Assembly: GCA_021202325.1 (NCBI GenBank)
Contig: JAJQDF010000286.1
Location: forward strand, 1 to 8,557
DNA length: 8,557 nt
From: Clostridiales bacterium
Lineage (GTDB): Bacteria; Bacillota; Clostridia; Lachnospirales; Anaerotignaceae
Reading direction: 5' to 3'
In this document: positions 1-6,709 of the stretch, piece after piece
Position numbering within the stretch: position 1 is the stretch's first letter
How the letters are laid out: the number at the start of each line of letters is the position of its first letter
The notes under the pieces: generated by a model
Databases searched by the model: none
Seen by the model: only the letters and a program-made list of their open reading frames with translations
Told to the model about the DNA's origin: nothing
Program-made: the position numbers and the translations under genes

Positions 1-46
1 CCTAAACGGCAAGCGTAATGCGCCCTTTATCTTTTAACAAATATGC
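1..46. other. Sequence downstream of minE, no gene visible
   Basis: The 46 bases after the minE stop codon hold no open frame that continues to the window edge on the minus strand: the frame opened by a TTG here ends at a TAG within 13 codons, and the other frames stop sooner. In related Clostridia a rodA gene often follows minE, but no rodA start can be placed here, so the neighbour lies beyond the window. No Rho-independent terminator is visible for the min genes within these bases. Confidence 0.5.
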
Positions 47-325
47 TTAAGCATTTTTAGCCATTCTCAGGCTCTCTATCGGAATATTGGCATAAAGCAT
101 GGGGACCTCTCCCTCGGACTCCTTTATATGATTCAGCCTTATGTCCAGCTCATCCTCGTCAATTTCCAAATCCCCGGAAATGACATTAAGTATATCTGTT
201 TTCAGCATTTCAAGCACTGTGTAGGAGCAGCCGACTCTGTCATGCACAAGCACAAGCTTAAGCCTGTCCTTGGCAACTCCGCCGCTCCGGGCAGCATTAT
301 TTTTCAATACACCGAGAATATCCAT
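47..325 (-). CDS. minE: MinE, cell division topological specificity factor
   Basis: MinE binds membrane-attached MinD, stimulates its ATPase and displaces it, producing the MinD gradient or oscillation that leaves mid-cell free for FtsZ assembly. The 92-residue product has the family layout: a short amphipathic N-terminus (MDILGVLKNN), the MinD-contact segment at about 11-31 (VAKDRLKLVLVHDR), and a C-terminal dimerisation domain at 35-85 (LEMLKTDILNVIS, then VPMLYANIPI). The frame can be extended to a TTG at 355, giving 102 residues, but I prefer the ATG at 325. It matches the usual MinE N-terminus and has an AAGGA ribosome binding site at 336-340, ten bases upstream, whereas the TTG abuts the minD stop codon without one. 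It starts 30 bases after minD and is certainly co-transcribed with it. Family assignment is strong. Confidence 0.93.
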   Translation of the reverse strand: MDILGVLKNNAARSGGVAKDRLKLVLVHDRVGCSYTVLEMLKTDILNVISGDLEIDEDELDIRLNHIKESEGEVPMLYANIPIESLRMAKNA

Positions 326-355
326 AACATCCACATCCTTAAACAGCACTCTCAA

Positions 356-1150
356 TCAGCGGGCAAACATTTTTTTGAGCTTTCCGAAAAATCCGTCGTT
401 TTCCTCAAGATTCATGAGCGGAACATCCTCGCCCATTATTCTTGCGGTTATGTTTCTGTAGGCCTGTCCCGACCGGGTGGTATCGTCCGCCACGGCAGGC
501 TCGCCTCTGTTTGTGGTAACGACGATGGCCTCATCATCGGGAACAATTCCGAGTACATCAGCCGACAGTATTTCCTTTACGTCCTCAACGGACATCATGT
601 CGCCTCTTTTCACCATGTCAAACTTTATGCGGTTTACGATAAGCCCGGGATTACTCAAGCCGTTGGCCTCAAGCAGTCCTATTATCCTGTCGGCATCACG
701 CACTGCGCTGACCTCCGGCGTCGTCACTACAACGGCTCTGTCTGCTCCGGCAATGGCATTTTTAAAGCCCTGCTCTATTCCTGCCGGGCAGTCGATTATT
801 ATGTACTCAAAGCCCATATCCCTAATGTTTTGGCAGAGCTTTTTCATCTGCTCCGGCGAAACGGCGTTTTTATCCCTTGTCTGGGCAGCCGGCAGAAGAT
901 ACAGCCCCGGGTACCTCTTGTCCTTAATGAGCGCCTGCTTCAGTCTGCATGAGCCTTCTATTACATCCACAAGATCATATACTATCCTGTTTTCAAGTCC
1001 CATCACAACATCAAGGTTCCTGAGCCCTATGTCCGAGTCCACCAGAACCACCTTTTTCCCCTCAAGTGCAAGTCCGCATCCTATGTTGGCCGAGGTCGTC
1101 GTTTTTCCTACGCCGCCCTTTCCGCTTGTTACAACTATTACTTCACTCAT
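356..1150 (-). CDS. minD: MinD, septum site-determining membrane ATPase
   Basis: MinD is a ParA/SIMIBI-class ATPase that dimerises with ATP on the inner face of the membrane, normally recruits the FtsZ inhibitor MinC, and is released by MinE. The 264-residue protein, typical in length, shows the deviant Walker A motif GKGGVGKTT at residues 10-18 with signature lysine K11 and K16. It also has the switch I motif VDSDIGLRNLD around D38 and D40, and the Walker B segment IIIDCPAG with D120. The C-terminus (GFFGKLKKMFAR) is a basic amphipathic helix of the membrane-targeting type. The ATG start has a full AGGAGG site at 1158-1163, seven bases upstream. The gene lies 217 bases after mrdA and directly before minE. 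No minC precedes it, although minC is the usual upstream neighbour. All ATPase motifs look intact, so the protein should be functional. Confidence 0.97.
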   Translation of the reverse strand: MSEVIVVTSGKGGVGKTTTSANIGCGLALEGKKVVLVDSDIGLRNLDVVMGLENRIVYDLVDVIEGSCRLKQALIKDKRYPGLYLLPAAQTRDKNAVSPEQMKKLCQNIRDMGFEYIIIDCPAGIEQGFKNAIAGADRAVVVTTPEVSAVRDADRIIGLLEANGLSNPGLIVNRIKFDMVKRGDMMSVEDVKEILSADVLGIVPDDEAIVVTTNRGEPAVADDTTRSGQAYRNITARIMGEDVPLMNLEENDGFFGKLKKMFAR

Positions 1151-1177
1151 GTGTTATCCTCCTAGCAAAAGAACATT

Positions 1178-1206
1178 CCCGCACACGCCGCCCTGAAAGT
1201 GCCGGG
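1178..1206 (-). promoter_or_regulatory. Small bulged hairpin in the minD leader
   Basis: On the minus strand CCCG-G-CAC (1206-1199) can pair with GTGCGGG (1184-1178), a seven-pair GC-rich stem with one bulged base and a 14-base loop. It ends about 15 bases before the minD ribosome binding site. No T-run follows, so it is not a terminator. It may affect minD mRNA stability or translation, or may be chance in a locally GC-rich patch. Confidence 0.25.
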
Positions 1207-1230
1207 GCTTTGGTGCAAATAATTATCTTA

Positions 1231-1260
1231 TTTGTATTCTAGCAAAAATATACATGTCAG
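1231..1260 (-). promoter_or_regulatory. Candidate promoter for minD-minE
   Basis: Reading the minus strand, CTGACA (1260-1255, one mismatch to TTGACA) is followed after 18 bases by TACAAA (1236-1231). An overlapping extended -10 element, TGC-TAGAAT (1244-1236), has only one mismatch to TGn-TATAAT. Either reading would start transcription about 75-85 bases before minD. This would allow minDE to be expressed independently of the mre operon. The call rests on sequence resemblance only. Confidence 0.4.
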
Positions 1261-1367
1261 GCAGTAGTTTTCATAAGCAAATATCAGCCTGTTTTTACAA
1301 AATGCGTCATTGGTTATATGCGGATATTATGTTTTCAAGGTTCATCTATGAAATTAAATATTTTGTC

Positions 1368-4166
1368 TTACTCAGTCAAATAGTTTTCCATATAGCTGCT
1401 TGAGGACTCGTAGTTAAGTCCCATATACTCGCCTATTATGTTTCTTGCGGTAACAGCCGCCGGCGAACCGGTAACATCGCCGAAGGGAATCATTACCGTA
1501 ACCGCAATCTGAGGATCATCATAGGGTGCAAAGCCTACAAACCAAACGTGGGAGCTCTTGTTTTCGCTCTCCTCGGCCGTACCTGACTTGGCAGCCACAT
1601 CGATGGAGAAATTCTTGAATACATTTCTCAATGTACCGCTTGTTCCCTGGGTAACAAGCCTCATGCCTTCGTATACCGCATCCAGATATTCCTGCTCAAT
1701 CTCAATTACGTTTTCAACTTCCTCTTCCACTTCTTCTGTGGCGCTTCCGTCGGCGCTTCTCACCTTATCAACAAGGTGCATTTTGTATCTTGTGCCGCCG
1801 TTGGCGAGGGTAGCTATATATTTATTCATACTGGCCGCCGTAAAGCTGTTTACGGACTGGCCAATGGCCGCACGGATAGTGTCGCCCGATGTCCATCTTG
1901 TCTGACTTGCCGTAGCTTCAGGGTTCTGCCATTTCATAATTTCCTCCTTATACGAAGGGGAAGCCATGGAAGGCTCACTCTCGCCTATCTCAACTCCCGT
2001 TGCAGAGTTAAGGCCGAAGGCATCCATATACTCATCCAGTATTGTTATTCCCTTAAGGCTTGTCGGATCGTCAGTTTCGCCGCCGAGAAGGTATCCCACG
2101 GTATAGAAGAAATAGTTGCAGGAAACCTCCAGCGCATGGGATACATTTATGGAGCCATGGGTTGCGCCGCTGTTTGAATAGAGCCAGCAGCGGGCATAGG
2201 GCGTTCCGGCATCGGTAAAGAGTCCGTGGTCGGTTATGGTAGTCGTTGTGTCTATTACTCCGGTTTCCAGTCCGGCTATGGCCGTTATCATCTTAAGGGT
2301 TGAGCCCGGCGCCTTTTTCTGCATAAGCGGTCTGTTTACAAGGGGTGTTGCGGGATCCTCCAGCAGCTTATTATAATACTCGTTGTTGAATGTATTTACA
2401 AGCTCATTGTTATCGTAGGACGGGTAAGTTACCAGTGCCAAAACCTCGCCGGAATTGACATCGGACACAACCACCGAACCGGTACAGGGATCCAGCTTAG
2501 TTTCTGCCGGTGTCAGGTCTCCGCTTTGAAGCTTATCTATTATTACCGTAAACGGAGTCAGCTCGCCGGTGATTATCCTTGCCATATAGTCGTCATCTGC
2601 CGTAATAATACCCTGCTCTATCATTACATATATCATCGTAACATAGGAAATTGTGCCGTCATCAACGGCATTTGTCAGCACCTGCTTGGCCTCTGTTTTC
2701 TGATCCGAATCAGTTATGTCTATGTCCTCATCGTAGGCCAGTATAAGATTTTTAAGCACAAGCTGATAGCCGTCCTCGGCCTTCATTATGTCGGTTACCG
2801 ATATTGTGTTTTCGTCTATCATGGATGTGAACAGCTGCTTCATTGTTACCGGCAGGTCGGTTTCATCCTCGGTTGTAAGCCTTGTTATTATGGCATCGGC
2901 AAGGGCCTGCTCAAAATAGTTGTAGGCCGCAATCTGCAAATCCTTATCGATTGTCAAGAAAACATCATTTCCCGAAACCGACGCCTGGGTTTCCAGCGTG
3001 CTTATCATTCGTCCCAGGTTGTCAACCTCCATTATCATTGTTCCGTCCTGGCCGTTGAGCTCCAGCTCCATTACCTTCTCAATGCCGCTCTTTCCGATTA
3101 TATCGCCGGAGGTGTAGCCGTATTCCGCATAGGTTTCCAGCTCGGAGTCGGAAATCTGTCTTATATATCCGATTATGTTGGAGAATATCTCTCCCTCGTC
3201 ATATACTCTTATGGACTCGGTTTCTATGGATACTCCGGGGAATATAATCTGGTTTTCCTCTATGGCCGCAATTATGCGGTCGTTTATTTCTCTTGCCACG
3301 GTTACAGTTTGGTACTGTCTGTACCTCTGCAGATATATCAAATATCTTATTGCCGCAAGCTTCCTCTGCATGGCAGGCGATATGTTCTCCGGTATGTTGA
3401 AGAGTTCTATCAGATACTCCATGGATTCCTCGGCATCGTAATCCAGTTCATCGCCCGACATGGATACATCGCTTTTCCAGCTCAATATCTCGCTTTCGCT
3501 CTCTATTATGAAATAATAGGGCTCCTCCTCAGAAATGGGCAGCTCGTCTACTATTTCTCCGCCGTAATTTTCAATTGTAAGTATAAGGTCTATGAGCATC
3601 ATGTTTTTGTCATCTATGTTTATCCCCAATGACACTATGGCTCTTTTTTCATTTTCACTGTAGTCCGAGTCTGTCAGACCGTATTTTTCATAGAGATAGG
3701 CCAGCGTTTCCTCACCGGTATAGCTCATCTGTTTTTTGGTAAGGCCTATTGCTTCCTTCCACGCTTCCAGCAAGTCGCCTTCAACAGTGAATTCTCCGCC
3801 CCTTGTTATGGGCAGAATATCCTCAACCGCATAGCCGGCAGAAACCAATTTGTTATATAAATATACCGTCTGCTCCTCAAAATCGTCGTAGCTTATTGTA
3901 ATACTGTCATCCACAGTCACGGAATATGTGGCCTCGTTTGTGGCCAGCGGTCTGCCGTACCTGTCGTATATGTTTCCTCTGGCCGCAGGTATGGTCACTT
4001 CCCTTGTAACACTGGCCGTAAGGCTCTCATTGGCCTCCTCGCCGTTTACAATCTGCATGGTGTACAGTTTTACCACAAGCACTATAAATATGGCCACAAC
4101 GGCAACAAGCATTACAAACAGCCTGTTTTTAAGCAGCTCGCCTACTCTTTCCCTAAATGTTTCCAA
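1368..4166 (-). CDS. mrdA: Penicillin-binding protein 2, elongation-specific peptidoglycan transpeptidase
   Basis: This class B PBP cross-links peptidoglycan during side-wall growth, outside the membrane, with RodA as glycosyltransferase partner and MreBCD as positioning scaffold. One N-terminal membrane anchor lies at residues 15-33, followed by the pedestal motif RGNIYDRYGRPLA (63-75). The transpeptidase domain carries S622-T-L-K625 (catalytic serine), S682-C-N684 and K860-S-G-T863. At 932 residues it is far longer than the roughly 630 of E. coli PBP2. The excess lies in an acidic segment at about 100-285 inside the pedestal and a second at about 421-560 just before the transpeptidase domain. 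Both resemble extra segments I recall from Lachnospiraceae PBP2s. The start is a TTG: AAAGGA lies ten bases upstream, an in-frame TGA sits nine bases upstream, and the next Met (M20) would cut into the anchor. It begins 25 bases after mreD. Confidence 0.95.
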   Translation of the reverse strand: METFRERVGELLKNRLFVMLVAVVAIFIVLVVKLYTMQIVNGEEANESLTASVTREVTIPAARGNIYDRYGRPLATNEATYSVTVDDSITISYDDFEEQTVYLYNKLVSAGYAVEDILPITRGGEFTVEGDLLEAWKEAIGLTKKQMSYTGEETLAYLYEKYGLTDSDYSENEKRAIVSLGINIDDKNMMLIDLILTIENYGGEIVDELPISEEEPYYFIIESESEILSWKSDVSMSGDELDYDAEESMEYLIELFNIPENISPAMQRKLAAIRYLIYLQRYRQYQTVTVAREINDRIIAAIEENQIIFPGVSIETESIRVYDEGEIFSNIIGYIRQISDSELETYAEYGYTSGDIIGKSGIEKVMELELNGQDGTMIMEVDNLGRMISTLETQASVSGNDVFLTIDKDLQIAAYNYFEQALADAIITRLTTEDETDLPVTMKQLFTSMIDENTISVTDIMKAEDGYQLVLKNLILAYDEDIDITDSDQKTEAKQVLTNAVDDGTISYVTMIYVMIEQGIITADDDYMARIITGELTPFTVIIDKLQSGDLTPAETKLDPCTGSVVVSDVNSGEVLALVTYPSYDNNELVNTFNNEYYNKLLEDPATPLVNRPLMQKKAPGSTLKMITAIAGLETGVIDTTTTITDHGLFTDAGTPYARCWLYSNSGATHGSINVSHALEVSCNYFFYTVGYLLGGETDDPTSLKGITILDEYMDAFGLNSATGVEIGESEPSMASPSYKEEIMKWQNPEATASQTRWTSGDTIRAAIGQSVNSFTAASMNKYIATLANGGTRYKMHLVDKVRSADGSATEEVEEEVENVIEIEQEYLDAVYEGMRLVTQGTSGTLRNVFKNFSIDVAAKSGTAEESENKSSHVWFVGFAPYDDPQIAVTVMIPFGDVTGSPAAVTARNIIGEYMGLNYESSSSYMENYLTE

Positions 4167-4191
4167 ATCGCTTCATTCCTTTATCAAAAGG

Positions 4192-4707
4192 TCAGAAAAG
4201 TCTGCGCTTTTCCTTTTCCTTCTTTTCAATACGGTTGTTTATGCTGTAGAGTATCCTGTAAACAACAATAGCCGCAATGCCCGTATAAACCGTCTGCGGT
4301 ACAATAACGCTGAACAAAAAATAAAAAACATTGTAGTTGTTTTGAAGAAGGAATCCCGTCACATAAATCACTAAGCCCATTATCATGCATGATGCAGCCG
4401 AAAGAGTGACCGGCAGCACATAGTTTTCCCTGTAAAAATTCCTGTGGCAAATGCCGCAGAAATAGCCTATCAGCATACAAAGCAGGGCATAAAAGCCCAG
4501 CGAATTACCAAAGAATATATCATATATCATTCCGGCGGCAAAGCCCACAGCCATACCGCAGTTCTGTCCCCTCAAAAGGGCGTAGGATACAATAATTGTA
4601 ATCATCGTATCCGGAATAACTCCCCTTATCTCGATGAACTGCAGAACCGTTGACTGTATTATGAAATTGACAATGAGCACAACAGCGGTAACAATCACAT
4701 TAAGCAT
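4192..4707 (-). CDS. mreD: MreD, rod shape-determining membrane protein
   Basis: MreD is an integral membrane component of the elongasome that works with MreC and MreB to control side-wall synthesis. Its biochemical activity is not settled. The 171-residue product is almost wholly hydrophobic, with five or six membrane segments (about 4-21, 31-46, 52-66, 71-88, 97-121 and 127-152). A P32-D33 motif sits at the start of the second segment, followed by the conserved GFAAGMIYDIFFG region (55-67), and the C-terminal tail is strongly basic (KKEKEKRR). Length and layout fit the family. The ATG lies one base after the mreC stop codon, and its GGAGG site is inside the mreC coding end nine bases upstream, so translation is probably coupled. 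MreD sequences diverge strongly, so position between mreC and mrdA is important support. Confidence 0.93.
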   Translation of the reverse strand: MLNVIVTAVVLIVNFIIQSTVLQFIEIRGVIPDTMITIIVSYALLRGQNCGMAVGFAAGMIYDIFFGNSLGFYALLCMLIGYFCGICHRNFYRENYVLPVTLSAASCMIMGLVIYVTGFLLQNNYNVFYFLFSVIVPQTVYTGIAAIVVYRILYSINNRIEKKEKEKRRLF

Positions 4708-4708
4708 A

Positions 4709-5557
4709 TCACTCTACCTCCGGAAGCTCATCCTTGACATCCATTACCACAAGTACGGTATCCAGATGCTTAAAATCAACCTTAGGCTCAATTATAGCAT
4801 ACTTTGTCAGGCCGTTTTCATCCTGATGAATTTCCTTTACATAGCCTATGCTTATTCCTGCCGGGAAATATTCGCTGAGACTGGACGTAACTATCTCGTC
4901 GCCCTCAATTATTTCCGCATCCAGGTCTATATACTCCATTTTGCAAAGTCCCTGGTTCATAAGCTCATGGTCGCCTGTCACAACGCCCAAATCTCCGGTT
5001 CTCAGGCTCTCGGCCGACACCGATGAGCGGCTGTCCAGAATACTGTATACGTTACAGTAGGCCGCACTTGTCTTTACCACTCTGCCCACAAGTCCTCCGG
5101 AATTTATAACAGCCATGTTTGTCTCTATGCCGTCATTTTCTCCCTTGTCAATAAGAAAGCTGTCATACCATACGCCTGTGTCCTTGGCTATGACATTAGC
5201 GCCGGTTGTGTCGTAGCCCTGGTATCTTTGAGCCACCTCAAGAAGGGCCGTCAGCTTTTCATTTTCATCTTCATAGAGGGACAGCCTTGCGTTTTCCGTT
5301 TCCAGCTCCTCTATTCTTTCCTTCAGCTCTCTGTTCTCGTCGGCAAGCTCGTTTCTGTGGACAACATCGTTTATCGAATCGTTTACCCAGTTTGTGGCCG
5401 AGGTCACCGCCCCTTGGAAGGGTGTAATTACAAAGCCGAACACATCGTCCATGAATCCGGCATTTATTTTTCTTCCGGCCGTAAAAAATGATATAATAGC
5501 CAGTACAATTACCGCCAGCGTTATAAGCTGTCTTTTATATTCATTAAAAAATTTCAA
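4709..5557 (-). CDS. mreC: MreC, rod shape-determining protein
   Basis: MreC is a bitopic membrane protein whose external domain dimerises and contacts PBP2, linking the wall synthase to MreB inside the cell. The 282 residues comprise a short basic cytoplasmic end, a membrane segment at about 11-26, a heptad-rich coiled coil at about 66-110 (many E, L, N and K residues) and a beta-rich C-terminal domain at about 118-272. The last contains the family motifs GGLVGRVV (154-161) and GDEIVTSSLSEYFPAGISIG (219-238). The start is a TTG: a TAA stop codon immediately precedes it in frame, the next Met is residue 36, and a GGGGAG site lies eight bases upstream. It starts 15 bases after mreB, with the ribosome binding site in that short gap, and is followed one base after its stop by mreD. 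Confidence 0.95.
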   Translation of the reverse strand: MKFFNEYKRQLITLAVIVLAIISFFTAGRKINAGFMDDVFGFVITPFQGAVTSATNWVNDSINDVVHRNELADENRELKERIEELETENARLSLYEDENEKLTALLEVAQRYQGYDTTGANVIAKDTGVWYDSFLIDKGENDGIETNMAVINSGGLVGRVVKTSAAYCNVYSILDSRSSVSAESLRTGDLGVVTGDHELMNQGLCKMEYIDLDAEIIEGDEIVTSSLSEYFPAGISIGYVKEIHQDENGLTKYAIIEPKVDFKHLDTVLVVMDVKDELPEVE

Positions 5558-5572
5558 TTAAAACGCTCCCCA

Positions 5573-6601
5573 TTAAAATTTGGATTTTCTAGGAGAAATA
5601 AGCACAGTTTTAAGCTTATCTATATTCTCAAGAACCATTCCCGTACCCATAACAACGCAGTTAAGCGGATCCTTGGCAATATTTACGGGCATACCGGTTT
5701 CCTCCGCTATGAGCTTATCAAGGCCTCTCAAAAGTGCGCCTCCGCCTGTGAGGGTGATTCCGCTTTCCATAATATCCGCTGCAAGCTCCGGCGGTGTAGA
5801 TTCAAGGGTTTGCCTTATTGTGTCAATTATCTCATGGATGGGATCATACATGGCCTTCTGCATTTCGTCGCTTGTTATCGTAACGGTTTTGGGCAGTCCT
5901 GTGACCAAGTCTCTTCCTCTTATATCCATTTCCTCAAGGACATCCTTGGGATAGGCTGAGCCTATTGTCAGCTTTATTTCCTCTGCCGTTCTGTCGCCTA
6001 TGGCCAGGTTATACTCTTTTTTAATATATGCGGCTATATATGAATCCAGCTCATCTCCCGCCACTCTGAGGGATATGCTTGTCACTATTCCTCCAAGGGA
6101 AATAACAGCCACCTCACTGGTTCCGCCGCCGATATCTACTACCATACTGCCGGTTGGCTCCTCAACGGGAAGGCCTGCACCAATGGATGCCGCCATGGGC
6201 TCCTCAATGAGATAGGCCTCTCTGTCCCTTGCTCCGGCGGCTATTGTGGCCTCCACAACGGCTCTCTTCTCAACCTCTGTAACGCCCGAAGGCACACATA
6301 CTATAACTCTCGGCTTTGGTCCGAACAGCGACCTTGTATAGGCCTTATCTATAAAATACCTAAGCATTGCCTGGGTAATTGCAAAATCCGCAATTACGCC
6401 GTCCTTTACCGGGCGGATAGCGATAATATTCCCCGGTGTCCTCCCTATCATTTCCTTAGCTTCATTACCAACTGCCAAAACCTCGTTGGTATTTGTATTT
6501 ACCGCCACAACCGACGGTTCGTTCACAACAATTCCCTTTCCTCTTACATATACAAGGGTGTTGGCTGTACCTAAATCTATTCCCATGTCTTTTCCAAACA
6601 T
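5573..6601 (-). CDS. mreB: MreB, actin-like rod shape-determining protein
   Basis: MreB is a bacterial actin that polymerises on the inner membrane surface and directs the elongation machinery. At 342 residues it has the standard length and all nucleotide-binding motifs: phosphate 1 GIDLGTANT (7-15), the catalytic region [13 protein letters not shown] (103-115) with LIEEPMAA (131-138), phosphate 2 [13 protein letters not shown] (154-166), GDELD (182-186), and adenosine motif [13 protein letters not shown] (281-293). The N-terminal MFGKDMG is typical of Gram-positive MreB, which binds the membrane mainly through a hydrophobic loop. The ATG has an AAGGGG site eight bases upstream. As first gene of mreB-mreC-mreD-mrdA it follows a long repeat-rich leader, so whatever that leader does would act on the whole operon. 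Close paralogues (Mbl, MreBH) exist in Firmicutes, but the mreCD linkage favours MreB. Confidence 0.97.
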   Translation of the reverse strand: MFGKDMGIDLGTANTLVYVRGKGIVVNEPSVVAVNTNTNEVLAVGNEAKEMIGRTPGNIIAIRPVKDGVIADFAITQAMLRYFIDKAYTRSLFGPKPRVIVCVPSGVTEVEKRAVVEATIAAGARDREAYLIEEPMAASIGAGLPVEEPTGSMVVDIGGGTSEVAVISLGGIVTSISLRVAGDELDSYIAAYIKKEYNLAIGDRTAEEIKLTIGSAYPKDVLEEMDIRGRDLVTGLPKTVTITSDEMQKAMYDPIHEIIDTIRQTLESTPPELAADIMESGITLTGGGALLRGLDKLIAEETGMPVNIAKDPLNCVVMGTGMVLENIDKLKTVLISPRKSKF

Positions 6602-6643
6602 ATAGCTCGCCCCTTCTAAATTAACAAAAATATATTAAACTTA

Positions 6644-6697
6644 CATACTCATGCGGTTATCTCTCATAAATTCATGCGCTAGCGCTCTTTCTTGACT
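6644..6697 (-). repeat. Downstream, shortened copy of leader repeat
   Basis: This is the second copy of the segment at 6807-6868. The first 29 bases on the minus strand (6697-6669) are identical to 6868-6840. After that this copy lacks eight bases, exactly one arm of the hairpin in the longer copy. It then resumes with TATGAG and a further 19 bases that match at 14 positions. The palindromic decamer GCGCTAGCGC lies at 6676-6685. The segment lies 42 to 96 bases before the mreB start codon. Having lost the arm it cannot form the same hairpin alone, but it still carries AGTCAAGA, which is complementary to the 3' arm of the upstream copy. Confidence 0.85.
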
Positions 6698-6709
6698 CCT
6701 CACATACTC

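Larger units (their letters stand above)
1151..1367. other. mrdA-minD gap; no minC here
   Basis: These 217 bases separate the mrdA stop codon from the minD start. MinC is usually a little over 200 residues (more than 600 bases), so the gene cannot fit. I see no long open frame and nothing recognisable as a MinC C-terminal remnant. The longest ATG frames on the minus strand end within ten codons. I find no hairpin followed by a T-run after mrdA, so read-through from the mre operon into minDE remains possible. A candidate promoter and a small hairpin in this gap are listed separately. Confidence 0.7.

Noticed and set aside
43..60. Palindrome ATGCTTAAGCAT followed by TTTTT on the plus strand, like a terminator
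   Set aside because: The stem is only four base pairs around a TTAA loop, it overlaps the minE stop codon, and no plus-strand gene would need it. The T-run is on the wrong side for minE.
326..355. TTG start extending MinE to 102 residues
   Set aside because: The extension lacks a ribosome binding site, abuts the minD stop codon, and does not look like a MinE N-terminus. The ATG at 325 has AAGGA ten bases upstream.
128..952. Plus-strand open frame (274 codons) opposite minD and minE
   Set aside because: It is antisense to two confidently identified genes, with no family resemblance in its product, so it is a shadow of their codon pattern.
2526..3632. Long plus-strand open frame (368 codons) opposite mrdA
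   Set aside because: It lies fully antisense to a well-supported PBP2 gene, its product is rich in Tyr, His and Cys with no recognisable domain, and it looks like a frame shadow.
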